Below are positions 29,886-40,956 of a DNA stretch of 64,000 nt, piece after piece. Location: contig NZ_SCHN01000013.1 in the NCBI RefSeq assembly GCF_004120195.1, positions 124,001 to 188,000 of the forward strand. The letters run 5' to 3'. Within the stretch, counting starts at the first letter, position 1, and every line of letters starts with the position of its first letter. The DNA comes from Enterovibrio baiacu (GTDB lineage: Bacteria > Pseudomonadota > Gammaproteobacteria > Enterobacterales > Vibrionaceae). The notes below the pieces were generated by a model. That model saw only the letters and a program-made list of their open reading frames with translations, ran no database searches and was not told where the DNA came from. The translations under genes and the position numbers were made by a program.

Positions 29886-31355
29886 TTACATCATGACGAC
29901 GTCAAATTGCTCTTGGGTATACAGCGGCTCAACATGGACTTTCACTTGCTTGCCGATGAAGACTTCAAGCTCAGCAACAGCATGAGACTCTTCGCCCTCA
30001 AGCGCTTCCCCCACCGCAGGTGATGCATACACCACAAACTTGTCAGCGTCATACGCACGGTTCACGCGGGTGATTTCACGCAATACTTCGTAGCAAACCG
30101 TTTCAATCGTCTTCACTGAGCCACGGCCGATACAAGTAGGACACTGACCACACAACACATGTTCAATACTTTCTCGCGTACGCTTACGCGTCATCTCCAC
30201 CAAGCCAAGCTGCGTAAAGCCATTGATGTTGGTTTTCACGCGGTCTTTCGACAGAGCTTGCTCGAGGGATTGCAGTACGCGCTGGCGATGCTCATCAGAA
30301 CTCATATCGATGAAATCGATAATGATGATACCACCCAAGTTGCGCAGACGAAGTTGGCGGGCAATGGCGCCTGTCGCTTCCACATTGGTATTGAAGATGG
30401 TTTCTTCGAGGTTACGACGACCAACAAACGCACCGGTATTGATATCAATGGTGGTCATGGCCTCGGTTTGATCGATGATGAGGTAACCGCCAGACTTCAA
30501 CTCCACTTTACGGTCGAGTGAACGCTGGATTTCATTCTCGGTATCGAACATATCGAAGATAGGCTTATCACCCGTGTAAAGCTCAAGCTTGTCGTTCAGT
30601 TCAGGGACAAACTCTTCAGTAAACTCACTGATTGCATCCAGTGTTGCACGGGAATCGACGCGGATCAGCTTCAGTTCCGTACCAACGAAATCGCGCAAAA
30701 TACGCTGTGCCAACCCTAGCTCACCGTAAAGCATCGATTTTGAAGGGCGCTTACTGCGACGCTCCAATACCTTGGCCCAAAGACGTTTCAGAAACGCCGC
30801 ATCGTGTGCCATTTCCAGATCGGAAGCGCCTTCCGCAGCAGTACGGATAATGAACCCGCCCAAATCATCGCAGTAATCAGAGACAATACGCTTCAAACGT
30901 TCACGCTCTTCTTCGCTTTCAATGCGTTGAGATACACCCACATGGGATGCCCCAGGCATAAAGACCAGATACCGAGAAGGCAAGGTAATGTCAGTGGTTA
31001 GGCGCGCGCCTTTGGTGCCCAGTGGGTCTTTCACCACTTGCACAACAATGTCTTGCCCTTGGCGTACCAGCTCAGAAATGTCTCTGACTTGGAATTGCTG
31101 CTTCTCGTTTTCAGACACACACTCCGTGTGAGGAACAATGTCTGATGCATGGAGGAATGCTGCTTTGTCTAAACCAATATCAACAAACGCCGCTTGCATA
31201 CCTGGCAGCACACGGCTGACTTTGCCTTTATAGATATTACCAACAATACCGCGCTTGGCTTCGCGCTCGATATGTACTTCTTGAAGGTTTCCACCTTCAA
31301 TCATCGCAACGCGCGTTTCTGTCGGCGTTACGTTAATCAACAACTCTGCATTCAT
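29886..31355 (-). CDS. rng: Ribonuclease G
   Basis: Endoribonuclease of the RNase E/G family, maturing the 5' end of 16S rRNA and turning over some mRNAs. The 489-residue length, without an RNase E scaffold tail, identifies RNase G. An S1 domain starts near residue 38 ([19 protein letters not shown]); the magnesium-binding aspartates fall at Asp304 (TTIDINTG) and Asp347 (IIIDFIDM), and the Zn-link cysteines at 402 and 405 or 408 (CGQCPTC). Start overlaps the yhdE stop (ATGA). Confidence 0.96.
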   Translation of the reverse strand: MNAELLINVTPTETRVAMIEGGNLQEVHIEREAKRGIVGNIYKGKVSRVLPGMQAAFVDIGLDKAAFLHASDIVPHTECVSENEKQQFQVRDISELVRQGQDIVVQVVKDPLGTKGARLTTDITLPSRYLVFMPGASHVGVSQRIESEEERERLKRIVSDYCDDLGGFIIRTAAEGASDLEMAHDAAFLKRLWAKVLERRSKRPSKSMLYGELGLAQRILRDFVGTELKLIRVDSRATLDAISEFTEEFVPELNDKLELYTGDKPIFDMFDTENEIQRSLDRKVELKSGGYLIIDQTEAMTTIDINTGAFVGRRNLEETIFNTNVEATGAIARQLRLRNLGGIIIIDFIDMSSDEHRQRVLQSLEQALSKDRVKTNINGFTQLGLVEMTRKRTRESIEHVLCGQCPTCIGRGSVKTIETVCYEVLREITRVNRAYDADKFVVYASPAVGEALEGEESHAVAELEVFIGKQVKVHVEPLYTQEQFDVVMM

Positions 31356-31939
31356 AGCTTTTCACCGCGTAATTTTTTGAATTCGGTCAACAGAGCATCT
31401 GTCTCAAATAGGGGGAGGCCGACAACAGCATGGTAGCTGCCATCAATGCGCGTGACGAAGCGCCCACCTAAACCTTGAATGCCATAACTGCCCGCTTTAT
31501 CTGCAGGCTCACCGCTTTGCCAATAGGCCGTAATTTCGTCATCACTCAATGCTTTAAACCATACATCTGTTGTGACAAGTGCGGTGAGGGTTTGGTTCCG
31601 GTCAGCAAAGGTTACCGCCGTCATTACCTGATGTTGTCGATCAGACAATTGACGCAGCATGCGCCGTGAATCATCCAGGTTTTGCGGTTTTTCAAGCACA
31701 GCACCATCACATACAACAATGGTGTCAGCCCCTAAAACAGGCAAATCCGTTGGCGCAGCTTCTACGCCCGCTTTGGCCTTATCAAGAGACAAACGGCGGA
31801 CATAGTCCGCCGCTTCTTCGTGAGGTTGACGTTGCTCTTCAACATCAACACGTAAAATAGAAAACGAAACAGAGAGCTGTTCGAGGAGCTCTTTTCTGCG
31901 TGGCGAGGCAGAAGCAAGATACACGTGAAGCGCAGACAT
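31352..31939 (-). CDS. yhdE: Maf-family nucleotide pyrophosphatase (YhdE type)
   Basis: House-cleaning nucleoside triphosphate pyrophosphatase; the YhdE subgroup acts on dTTP and UTP. The 195-residue product has the Maf N-terminal motif [20 protein letters not shown] with the catalytic Asp, and the [12 protein letters not shown] segment. It lies between mreD (12 bases) and rng (4-base overlap), the standard gammaproteobacterial arrangement. Confidence 0.94.
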   Translation of the reverse strand: MSALHVYLASASPRRKELLEQLSVSFSILRVDVEEQRQPHEEAADYVRRLSLDKAKAGVEAAPTDLPVLGADTIVVCDGAVLEKPQNLDDSRRMLRQLSDRQHQVMTAVTFADRNQTLTALVTTDVWFKALSDDEITAYWQSGEPADKAGSYGIQGLGGRFVTRIDGSYHAVVGLPLFETDALLTEFKKLRGEKL

Positions 31940-31951
31940 AAAGGCTCCAGA

Positions 31952-32440
31952 TTACTTAATAGAAAACTGACGACGAACGCGACGCAGCAAAAGGAATAGC
32001 CAAGGCCACAACAAGAAGTTAAGCACACCGGACCAAAGAATGTTGGGATCGAACTGCACATCCGACACCAAATATTCCGCCCAAAACTCTAACACTTTTC
32101 CAGCCAACGTAAGCAGAGACAAAAGCGCCGCTTGCTGCCAAAGGGACATATTTCTCAACAACTGGAAGTTGAGCGCCACGATATAAATCAGCACCGACAT
32201 CATGAGGCCGCGTACACCAAGCGTTGAGCCCAGCATTAAATCCCACAGCAAGCCCAGCACCAAGGCGGTGCCGACGTTCACGCGATGCGGCAATGCCAAT
32301 ACCCAGTAAAAAGTCACCAGCAATACCCAAGAAGGACGAAACGGGGCTAATTCACCGGGCCATGGCGCAGCTTGTAAAATCAGCGCGACGATAAACGACA
32401 GCCAAATAAGCGCATGCCCGCGCACAGTAGAATTAGCCAT
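31952..32440 (-). CDS. mreD: Rod shape-determining protein MreD
   Basis: Small integral membrane protein of the elongasome. The 162-residue product has about five hydrophobic helices and the family segment FRPSWVLLVTFYWVLALPHRVNVG with LGLLWDLMLGSTLGVRG. Start overlaps mreC by 8 bases. Confidence 0.94.
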   Translation of the reverse strand: MANSTVRGHALIWLSFIVALILQAAPWPGELAPFRPSWVLLVTFYWVLALPHRVNVGTALVLGLLWDLMLGSTLGVRGLMMSVLIYIVALNFQLLRNMSLWQQAALLSLLTLAGKVLEFWAEYLVSDVQFDPNILWSGVLNFLLWPWLFLLLRRVRRQFSIK

Positions 32441-33371
32441 TGGTAGTCTCTTGTTGTTCTGTGGCAGCGTCAGGGTTCACCGTCGGTGTTTCATTCCCCT
32501 CTTGTGTACCCTCTAGATTTTCGCCGTTGGCCGGCGCTTGGTCTTTGTCGACATTGGTTGGCCACACCAGCAGCAAATAACGCAAGCGATCAAACTGCAC
32601 TTCGGGCTTCGCATCCACTTGTGCAAACGGACGACGGTTATCAAAGGAAAACGACGTCACCTTCGCCACCGGATACCCTTCAGGGAAAACACCACCGAGA
32701 CCAGACGTGACTAGCATGTCACCCGGTTCAATGTCGGCGCTGCTTGGAATATTATCGAGCTGAATATTGTCGGTTTGGCCTCGGCCTGCCGCAATCACTC
32801 GCACATCGTTACGCACCACTTGCACAGGGATCGCATGCGTCGGATCCGTGATCAGCAATACGCGGCTGTTATGCGCCCCTACGTAAGAGACTTGGCCGAC
32901 GATACCGCGCTCATTTAGCACGGGCTGGCCTTCATACACGCCGTTTGTTCGCCCTTTGTCGATCATGACCTGATGCTTGTAAGGATCAGAGTCAACCGCC
33001 ATGACTTCCGCCACCATCTTGCGTTCATCACGCACAAACGGAGAGCCGAGTAGCTCGCGAAGACGTTGGTTTTCCTGCTCCATTTGCGTGAACAACAACT
33101 GGCTGCTTCGAAGCATTAGCACTTCTTCTTTCAGCTTGGTGTTATCAATCAGCAATTGCTGGTGAGAGGTAAACTGACGGGATACGTTATCCAACAAATC
33201 ACGCGGTACGTTAGAGGCATACTGCAACGGCGCGACAACAGAATTCAGGAGATAACGAAAGTTGGTGAAAGCACCAAGACGACTATCAGCCAGCATAAGG
33301 CTGGCTGATATCAATAGAGCGAAAAACAGGCGTAGTTGTAGAGATGGCCCACGGCCAAATATCGGTTTCAT
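32433..33371 (-). CDS. mreC: Rod shape-determining protein MreC
   Basis: Bitopic elongasome protein linking MreB to the periplasmic wall synthases. The 312-residue product has an N-terminal membrane helix, a coiled coil (about 65-105) and the beta-rich MreC domain (VMAVDSDPYKHQVMIDKG, ERGIVGQVSYVG). The C-terminal 40 residues are a low-complexity Glu/Asn/Thr tail. 41 bases separate it from mreB. Confidence 0.95.
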   Translation of the reverse strand: MKPIFGRGPSLQLRLFFALLISASLMLADSRLGAFTNFRYLLNSVVAPLQYASNVPRDLLDNVSRQFTSHQQLLIDNTKLKEEVLMLRSSQLLFTQMEQENQRLRELLGSPFVRDERKMVAEVMAVDSDPYKHQVMIDKGRTNGVYEGQPVLNERGIVGQVSYVGAHNSRVLLITDPTHAIPVQVVRNDVRVIAAGRGQTDNIQLDNIPSSADIEPGDMLVTSGLGGVFPEGYPVAKVTSFSFDNRRPFAQVDAKPEVQFDRLRYLLLVWPTNVDKDQAPANGENLEGTQEGNETPTVNPDAATEQQETTNG

Positions 33372-33412
33372 TCACTTACAACCTGTTAAACCTGTAAATA
33401 GGTGGACGCGAA

Positions 33413-34465
<1,053 letters not shown>

Positions 34466-34572
34466 TTAATCCTGCAAGCGTTAAAATTCTTCAAATTCCG
34501 CTAAATGTACCAATGCTGACGGGGCGCGGCAAGGCGATGATCTACAAACCTGAATGAGATCAGTCTTTTTTT

Positions 34573-37500
34573 TCATTCCCCTGTCAAAGTGATGTTTTTT
34601 TCACCTTTAAATATGACGCGATCGCTGCCTCTGTAGAAACCAAATGTTCCTATTGCTGACGGATCTTCATTAAAGCTGTCGCCCTGCCAACGGTATTGCA
34701 GCCAAGTTTGACGCAGACCACTTTTTGTTGGTGCACCGAGCTTTTGCCAGAATCGAAACTGCTCACGATTTGGCCCTTTGCTCTGATTTGGCGGAATAAC
34801 GTGAAAGACAGAAGTACCCTTTTCAACACGTTTCGTTTGAACAACCTCATTCGCGCTGTTTTTTAGCACTATCTTTGCGCGGTCAGCCTCGACGGTTGTA
34901 TCACTAAAAAGTACATCTTTTTGAGCAACGCCTGCCTCAGTGGAAATATTGGTCGCGTTATCTCGTTCATTGGTCACAAAGTGAGACCCATTGAACACTT
35001 CGACAGTCACTGGCAGGGATTGTTCATTCTCTAAATCTTGGGTTTCAGTAAAGCCTTCAATACGCATGCGGCCGAAGAGGAAGTCGCCTCTGCCGAATTC
35101 TGCGCCAAAATTTTTCGATTGAGGGTTTTGTACTTTATCAACGCAGTTTGTCCCATCTGGTGAGTGGCAATATTTGAAGTCAGTGTTATCGCGATCTGAC
35201 TGAGCTACTCCGACAGCAAAATGAAGCGGCTCAAAAGGACCATCAGGAGAAGAAGCTTTTTGAATCTCCATCAATCCACCGATAGAAACTTCACTATATC
35301 CCCCTCTACCAGATTTCCACTGAACGTTAGGCAGTTCAGGATGACTCCAACGAGAAGACAAATCTTGCCCAGTATATGGATAGCGTGAATTGGAATGTAT
35401 TACCCAATCAGTAAAAGATACCTTCTCCCCAGCATCTAAGTAGCGATGATAGTTTTTCACTGGCTTGTTTTGTGTTGTCATCGCGTAAACGGTAAACATT
35501 CCCTCAAATGGCTGACCGAGATACGTAAAACCGTTACCCTTTTCGTCATATGCTTTTTCTACGCCCGGTGAAATTTTAGATGTAGATGCGAGAGAGAAAT
35601 GTGATGGATAGAACCGTCCAATATGCATGTCACCTCTGTTAACCTTCATATCCAAGTATTTTCCATTCACTTTTGAACGAAGTTTAAATATGCCAACATC
35701 ATTAACCTTCAACGAAGGAAATGCGTAAACGCCATTAACAGCATCGATATTTGATTGAGCAACAGCACCTTCTACATTCGTACTTGAGCCAAGAACAGGA
35801 AAAGCAATTTTTGCTTTATTTCGAATAGTTACTGTTGCTTCGGGTGCATTTACATGCCAAAAACTAGGCGTTGAAGGGCGTGAGCAGTAATCCTCCGACC
35901 ATAAATTTATTTTAGACTCGTCGTCTTTGTCGCCATCAAGCCAAATGACGGGTTTTAGATTGACACTAAATGGCGCTCCCGCATAAGTAAAAGCATCTGA
36001 TGCTCTAGAGTGTCCCTTATCAGAAGCGTTAATATCACAAACTGCTAGGGTGTATGGGCGAACATCTAAATTTGCCGTCCCTTTAACGATGTTATCTTCG
36101 GGAGCATCGCGTTCGCTGGCTCCCTGCTCTCTATCGTCATCGTCATCGTCATCGTCATCGCGATACTTCCAATCTAGATCTGTAACATCAAATGCAACTC
36201 TGCCAGCATCTTCGTACCGAACAATAAATGCATTCTCTGCACGTCCAGCTACAAATTTTACAATTTTGGTTCTGTCTTTATTTAAGTCTGAAATGATTAT
36301 TTTATGAGGTGCTACATTCTCATTTAGATATTGCGGTTCTAAATAATCAGTGGTATCAACATGAAGCTTTTTAAGGCCTTCATAGTCACCGACAACTTCA
36401 CAGTTACCACCGCCAGAAGCAACAGCCTCGAGACTTAAATGTTCGCTTTTCCCTGCAACCATTTTTGATGGGTTGGGTGCGATGCGAAAACCAACTGGGG
36501 TAAACCGATAGGGCCCACCAATTTGATTAATTGCGTTGCCGTCAGGGCCTTTGGTCTCGCCAAAGATTGAAACTCGGTTATTCGAATCACTTTGCAGCCA
36601 TAGCTGCCCCCGCCCTCCTTCGAGAGTAATCGAGGTTGTATTTCCAGGCTCACAAGGTGCATCTTGGGATTTAGCCCAACAAGATAGTTCTTTAGAGCGC
36701 GTGATAGAGACTGTTAATGTGCTTTTCAATTGCTGCTGCAAATTTCCAGATGTATCTTCGACAGAAAAAGAGACTGGCACTCTAGTGCATGAGCTAACGA
36801 CTGATGACTTAGGAGATATCACTAACTTGAAGTCATGTTTATTTTCTTCATAAGTCACTGATGCTGAGTTATTCATTAAAAAGCGTCCAGCAGTAACGGC
36901 TCCTCTCAATTCGCTACTACCTGCAAGTTTTACGCTGCCTTGAGCGTATATATATGCGTGAGTTTTGCTTAGAGACGCCAGAAAAGCATCATACTCCCAA
37001 AGGCTCGCTTTCTGGCCATGAACCCAAATAGTCAAATCATCTGGGTCACCATCGATATTCACCGTTGAATTACTGGACGCTTTAAATGAGTTAAGGTGAA
37101 TTTCTACTCGCCCGTTAACATTGAGCTTCGCAGAATCATTCAGTGTCAAATCTCCGAAATAATAAACGCCGCCGGTCAGATTTAGTGTTTTATATTGACC
37201 GATCATGACTTCATTGTAATTAGGGTCATTTGGAGTGAGGTTGTAATCAACATTAACACCTGGAACCGGCAAAGCCTCTTTGGACAAATCTTGTGGTCCA
37301 CTTCCAATTACTAATGGTTCTAAATATCTATTATCCCCACGGAGGCTGGGATTAGGTATGCATGGAAAAGCATCTAAGCCATCAGAACAATGTGAGGCTT
37401 CTTGACCAATGTTAAATCGACTAAAACCCAATTCAATTTTCTTCGAACCAATTGAAACAATCTTCGATGTACCGGCCAGCTCAATTAATGAGTCGGTATT

Positions 37501-37602
37501 CGAAGGCGATTGCGCAGGTCCAGGAAAATACTGCGTACTGAATGCAAAAACCTTAACGCTAAAAAGCGCGAAGATAACCATCAAAGATAAACGAAGACTC
37601 AC
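34573..37602 (-). CDS. mshQ: MSHA biogenesis protein MshQ
   Basis: Very large (1009-residue) exported protein encoded at the end of MSHA loci; role uncertain, possibly a pilus-tip adhesin given the minor-pilin genes just before it. The GTG at 37602 is chosen because it overlaps the mshP stop (GTGA) and has GGAG 8 bases upstream. A signal peptide (LMVIFALFSVKVFA) is followed by a beta-rich domain with DLTLNDSAKLNVNGRVEIH and ELRGAVTAGRF, then long Ig-like repeats and a conserved C-terminal domain (EFGRGDFLFGRM; FGFYRGSDRVIF). A run of Asp residues is encoded by a six-base repeat at 36133-36160. Base composition looks more A/T-rich than its neighbours. Confidence 0.88.
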   Translation of the reverse strand: MSLRLSLMVIFALFSVKVFAFSTQYFPGPAQSPSNTDSLIELAGTSKIVSIGSKKIELGFSRFNIGQEASHCSDGLDAFPCIPNPSLRGDNRYLEPLVIGSGPQDLSKEALPVPGVNVDYNLTPNDPNYNEVMIGQYKTLNLTGGVYYFGDLTLNDSAKLNVNGRVEIHLNSFKASSNSTVNIDGDPDDLTIWVHGQKASLWEYDAFLASLSKTHAYIYAQGSVKLAGSSELRGAVTAGRFLMNNSASVTYEENKHDFKLVISPKSSVVSSCTRVPVSFSVEDTSGNLQQQLKSTLTVSITRSKELSCWAKSQDAPCEPGNTTSITLEGGRGQLWLQSDSNNRVSIFGETKGPDGNAINQIGGPYRFTPVGFRIAPNPSKMVAGKSEHLSLEAVASGGGNCEVVGDYEGLKKLHVDTTDYLEPQYLNENVAPHKIIISDLNKDRTKIVKFVAGRAENAFIVRYEDAGRVAFDVTDLDWKYRDDDDDDDDDREQGASERDAPEDNIVKGTANLDVRPYTLAVCDINASDKGHSRASDAFTYAGAPFSVNLKPVIWLDGDKDDESKINLWSEDYCSRPSTPSFWHVNAPEATVTIRNKAKIAFPVLGSSTNVEGAVAQSNIDAVNGVYAFPSLKVNDVGIFKLRSKVNGKYLDMKVNRGDMHIGRFYPSHFSLASTSKISPGVEKAYDEKGNGFTYLGQPFEGMFTVYAMTTQNKPVKNYHRYLDAGEKVSFTDWVIHSNSRYPYTGQDLSSRWSHPELPNVQWKSGRGGYSEVSIGGLMEIQKASSPDGPFEPLHFAVGVAQSDRDNTDFKYCHSPDGTNCVDKVQNPQSKNFGAEFGRGDFLFGRMRIEGFTETQDLENEQSLPVTVEVFNGSHFVTNERDNATNISTEAGVAQKDVLFSDTTVEADRAKIVLKNSANEVVQTKRVEKGTSVFHVIPPNQSKGPNREQFRFWQKLGAPTKSGLRQTWLQYRWQGDSFNEDPSAIGTFGFYRGSDRVIFKGEKNITLTGE
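36133..36160 (-). repeat. Hexanucleotide repeat encoding poly-Asp in MshQ
   Basis: ATCGTC is repeated four times in perfect tandem and a fifth time partly, coding on the minus strand for the Asp run in YRDDDDDDDDD. Because the unit is six bases, length changes would keep the reading frame. Confidence 0.85.
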
Positions 37603-38045
37603 AGCGTCAACTCCTTTGCCCAGCTCTCTTGCACACGAACTACTTTCAAATGCCCGCTTCCGCACTCGCCTTTACTCTCAATGCGATATTGCGCGAGTTC
37701 ATTCTCTCCAATCACTTCGCAGGTAACAGACACAGAGCATCCTTTTAGCCCAGAAACAGAAAAGCTGATTGGTTCTTCCGCAGTAATGCCCGCACAGTCA
37801 GCTACGCGAACGTCATCAACACTTTCTTGCAGTGGAAATAATTTCGTCATCGCCATTTCTGTTCCGCTATTTGCCGCAAACCAAGCGCGCGCACCGAGCA
37901 CTTCACGAGTGGTGGTGTCGCTTTGTGACCAGTTAATCTGCATGAGTGCAGCCCCTAAAGCTGCAAGCGCTGTGATCGTAAAAACAGAGACAATCAACAT
38001 GCTGCCTTTTTGGTGTCTGCGGAATGGAGAGATGCTACGGCGCAT
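37599..38045 (-). CDS. mshP: MSHA minor pilin-like protein MshP
   Basis: 148-residue protein with an N-terminal hydrophobic helix preceded by QKGSMLIVSVFTITALAALG, resembling a PilX-type pseudopilin region with an atypical cleavage site; the segment AWFAANSGTEMAMTKL is typical of PilX/MshP proteins. Probable minor component at the pilus tip. Overlaps mshO by 11 bases and mshQ by four. Confidence 0.88.
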   Translation of the reverse strand: MRRSISPFRRHQKGSMLIVSVFTITALAALGAALMQINWSQSDTTTREVLGARAWFAANSGTEMAMTKLFPLQESVDDVRVADCAGITAEEPISFSVSGLKGCSVSVTCEVIGENELAQYRIESKGECGSGHLKVVRVQESWAKELTL

Positions 38046-38793
38046 TCATCACCTGAATGTTCTGGTTGTACACGGAGGTTTCGCCCGATTGGCTAAAGTG
38101 ATACGCCACTTTTACTAGGTTTCGTCGTGACAAAGAGGTTGAATCTATTGAGAACCCACTTCCGGGCATGAGGTTCTGAGCGAGGGTAATGTTTCGATTT
38201 GAACCATTAACACGGCGGATCAACGTTCCCTCTTCAAAACACAGAGTCACAGAGTTGCTGTAGACATAAAAGCGTTTCGAAGGAGAACCAGAAGGCCAAG
38301 GATTATCACTGTTTCGACTGACGGTTATTTGATTGTCTTTAGCCGATAAGATCGTGAAGCTGTTATCCGGATCTAGACCGTTATTCTTCGGCGCAAGGTC
38401 ATCCGGTTTCATTGGAGAAAACACAAGACGGTAACTGCCGTTACCCACCGTTTTCTCCCAATTAGTATTGGTTGTCGACATGCCCACGTCAAAGGTGTTT
38501 TTCCCTTCTGGGCGAGTGTTATACAAACCTGTGAACCTGACAGGCGTAAAGACCAAACATTGGTTATCTCTAAACATTGCAATGCTATTTGGCACAGCAT
38601 GACGCAATTCGCGCCCTAGACGTTCAACAGCGAAACGGGCTTGGGATTGCAGTGCTTCGCGATTTTTGGATTCCACATACCCACTGGTGCTGCTTTCGAT
38701 AAAGCCAAAGATACCGACAGACACAATCGCGAGGATCGTCATGGTGACAATAAGCTCAACCAGTGTAAATCCTGATTGGTACGATCGTTTCAT
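38035..38793 (-). CDS. mshO: MSHA minor pilin MshO
   Basis: 252-residue type IV minor prepilin with the processing site SG|FTLVELIVTMTI, including Glu5 of the mature protein; class PilW/MshO. Expected to be cleaved by the prepilin peptidase PilD (not in the window) and to help start pilus assembly. Start overlaps the mshD stop by one base. Confidence 0.9.
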   Translation of the reverse strand: MKRSYQSGFTLVELIVTMTILAIVSVGIFGFIESSTSGYVESKNREALQSQARFAVERLGRELRHAVPNSIAMFRDNQCLVFTPVRFTGLYNTRPEGKNTFDVGMSTTNTNWEKTVGNGSYRLVFSPMKPDDLAPKNNGLDPDNSFTILSAKDNQITVSRNSDNPWPSGSPSKRFYVYSNSVTLCFEEGTLIRRVNGSNRNITLAQNLMPGSGFSIDSTSLSRRNLVKVAYHFSQSGETSVYNQNIQVMNAP

Positions 38794-39419
38794 CAGAAAT
38801 TGCTCCGATAGGCGCTGAAGTCAAAACGGCCAAACTGTCCGGTATCAACCGCCATGTCGATGCGTTTATAAAGCTGGGGATTCTTTGTGTTATCCGAGAA
38901 GGTCGAATTGTCATAGGTGACATTAATGTTCACCGTAAAGCCCACGTAATCATCGGCGCTCCCGCCAATCAATTCGTGCAAGCTACCTTTATGAAGATCC
39001 GTGTCAGAACAAATGCTGCTATCAGCCCCCCAACAGCCAATGTAGTCTTCGGTGGCCACAAAGCCGTCTCCTGCAACTAACGTTGGCGTGCAGGCAGGAA
39101 TGGTGCCGGGCGCGGGAATACCCAAGGCTTTCACCGCGTCGGCATTTTCATCGCAACGCCATTGGCTGCCGTTAGGGTCGCTATTGCGATCAAATTGTCT
39201 CGCCAGCACTTCTGACATCACGGCTTGCCCCAACGCTGCTGCGCGGGCTTCAAAGTGCGGGTTGGCAGATTTGGCGAACATAGGAAACAAGGTTGTGCTG
39301 ATCAGCACCATCGCCACACCAAAAACGACAATGCCGATAACCAGCTCCACCAGCGTGAATCCGCGCTGATGGTGAGATATAGGGGTTGGATACTTAGAGG
39401 TGTTTTCAGTCACAGGCAT
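38793..39419 (-). CDS. mshD: MSHA minor pilin MshD
   Basis: 208-residue type IV minor prepilin. ATG 39419 is preferred because GAAGG lies 8 bases upstream; a GTG 15 bases earlier also reads in frame. The prepilin site is RG|FTLVELVIGIVV after an unusually long leader of about 20 residues. The C-terminal part resembles a globular pilin head with several cysteines. Overlaps mshC by 14 bases. Confidence 0.9.
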   Translation of the reverse strand: MPVTENTSKYPTPISHHQRGFTLVELVIGIVVFGVAMVLISTTLFPMFAKSANPHFEARAAALGQAVMSEVLARQFDRNSDPNGSQWRCDENADAVKALGIPAPGTIPACTPTLVAGDGFVATEDYIGCWGADSSICSDTDLHKGSLHELIGGSADDYVGFTVNINVTYDNSTFSDNTKNPQLYKRIDMAVDTGQFGRFDFSAYRSNF

Positions 39420-39885
39420 AGAAATAGCCTTCACTGTTTAGGCAAATACTGGCGGCACTCACGCTTTGAGTGAACGTAATTTTACACCCAGAAGCATTGG
39501 TGCAAAGGCGGTTTTTTTCAGAACTAACCGGACGCCCTAAAAGATCAAAATAGAAGGTTTGTACTGGTGAAATACGCACTTGTGAATCAGACAAATCCAC
39601 AACATCACTGCGATCATCTTGCCACTGACAGTCTGTATCATTACCGCCCCCCATTCGGGAAGCAGTAACAACAAGTGCATTACAGGAGGATAAAAGCTCA
39701 TTTGTCTTTATTTCCTGCTGCATAGCGCGAAGCTGGACTTGTCTGGCGACAGACAAGCCAGCATCCCGCGCCCCCATCACTGAAAATGCTTCAGATCCGG
39801 AAAGGCGCGGTACGGCAAACACACTAACGATACCGAGAATGAGAATAACGGTGACTAGTTCGATTAGGGTGAAGCCTTTGTTCAT
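39406..39885 (-). CDS. mshC: MSHA minor pilin MshC
   Basis: 159-residue type IV minor prepilin of the GspH/FimT type, with a short leader and site KG|FTLIELVTVILI. Four cysteines in the second half are compatible with disulfides in the head. Located between the major pilin gene and mshD, 7 bases after mshA. Confidence 0.9.
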   Translation of the reverse strand: MNKGFTLIELVTVILILGIVSVFAVPRLSGSEAFSVMGARDAGLSVARQVQLRAMQQEIKTNELLSSCNALVVTASRMGGGNDTDCQWQDDRSDVVDLSDSQVRISPVQTFYFDLLGRPVSSEKNRLCTNASGCKITFTQSVSAASICLNSEGYFYACD

Positions 39886-39892
39886 TCGAGGG

Positions 39893-40348
39893 CTACGCCG
39901 AAGGAGTACAATTAGCGATCGTTACTACAGGAGCTGATCCTGCGGCTGTTGCTGGAGCGTAGACGACACATTTCTCAGTAGCAGCAAAAACGCCACCAGC
40001 GTGAGTAAATTGCGCCACTGTGCTTGCTGTGCCCCATTTAGCTTCCCAATCAGCGCTATCAATACCAACTACTGACGCCCCAATTCCATCTTCAGTTCCA
40101 TCTGGATAGCCGTTTAGAGTAGCTACGCTTTCAACCAAACCGCTACCCGACAACTTCCCTTCTAAAGCAGCTTTTGCATAAACGATGCTGTAAGCACCAT
40201 CAATTGCTCCCTTCAGCCCACGAAGTGCTGCATCTTCGGCTTCATCTTGAAAACTAATAAACTTAGGCGCAGCCGTTACAGCCAAAATACCCAGAATCAC
40301 GATTACCACGATCATTTCGATCAGCGTAAAACCACCTTGACGTTTCAT
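39893..40348 (-). CDS. mshA: MSHA major pilin (MshA/MshB type)
   Basis: 151-residue prepilin with site [18 protein letters not shown], typical of the structural subunit of the mannose-sensitive haemagglutinin pilus. Two cysteines near the C terminus (EKCVVYAP and IANCTPSA) would form the D-region disulfide. The start overlaps the mshF stop (ATGA) with AGGAG 7 bases upstream. Only one such gene is present where V. cholerae has mshB and mshA in tandem, so it may serve both roles; MshA is the best match by position next to mshC and by sequence. Confidence 0.87.
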   Translation of the reverse strand: MKRQGGFTLIEMIVVIVILGILAVTAAPKFISFQDEAEDAALRGLKGAIDGAYSIVYAKAALEGKLSGSGLVESVATLNGYPDGTEDGIGASVVGIDSADWEAKWGTASTVAQFTHAGGVFAATEKCVVYAPATAAGSAPVVTIANCTPSA

Positions 40349-40956
40349 TGTGTCTCTCCTGATTTCTTCAATACCTCTACCCTGCCCGAAGCGGGATAGT
40401 AGGCAAATACATGGTTAACCGACTCTTCTGGTGAACCATCTCTCATAAAACCGGCGTGTACCGGTCGTTCAAATCGGCAATAAGGGGGAGAAGGTGTCGT
40501 CCCGTTCTCCGTGACCGCTACTGCACGAACCCTAGGCAAAGTGCGAGAAAAAGCCCTCGGCCGAGTGTCTTGTTCCAGCCAATACGATTGGCCAGTAAAT
40601 ACTTCAAACAGCGCACCGCAGTCTTGTGCGGTCAACGCTGACAGGGTGTTAGCCCCGTGTTGTAAGGCAAAGGGATACTGCCCATTACCTGTTATTTCAT
40701 CCGTCAGGCGAAAATGTTCGCCATCCAGCACCACGATGTTTTTGCCCTGCTCACTGGATGCATGGCTCAGACGACTGTGGAAATACACATTCTGTGCCGC
40801 ACCTTGAAAGGCATTGGCCAAATAACGAAACTCCACCTTGTCGGCATAACGAACAATGCCTTCAAACACGGGGATGGCTGCGACCACAAAACCACCAATG
40901 AGTACCGTCAGGATCCCCCATTCAACGGGCGTGCGGTTCCATTTAGCACTGCGCAT
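40345..40956 (-). CDS. mshF: MSHA biogenesis protein MshF
   Basis: 203-residue protein with one N-terminal membrane helix ([21 protein letters not shown]) and no prepilin cleavage site; placed between mshG and the major pilin gene exactly like mshF of V. cholerae. Its function is not known. Sequence identity of this family is low, so the call rests mostly on position and topology. Confidence 0.75.
   Translation of the reverse strand: MRSAKWNRTPVEWGILTVLIGGFVVAAIPVFEGIVRYADKVEFRYLANAFQGAAQNVYFHSRLSHASSEQGKNIVVLDGEHFRLTDEITGNGQYPFALQHGANTLSALTAQDCGALFEVFTGQSYWLEQDTRPRAFSRTLPRVRAVAVTENGTTPSPPYCRFERPVHAGFMRDGSPEESVNHVFAYYPASGRVEVLKKSGETQ

Noticed and set aside
34534-34570. Hairpin TGATCT/AGATCA followed by eight T on the plus strand
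   Set aside because: No plus-strand gene ends there; on the minus strand, where mshQ and mreB lie, the order is A run then hairpin, which does not terminate.
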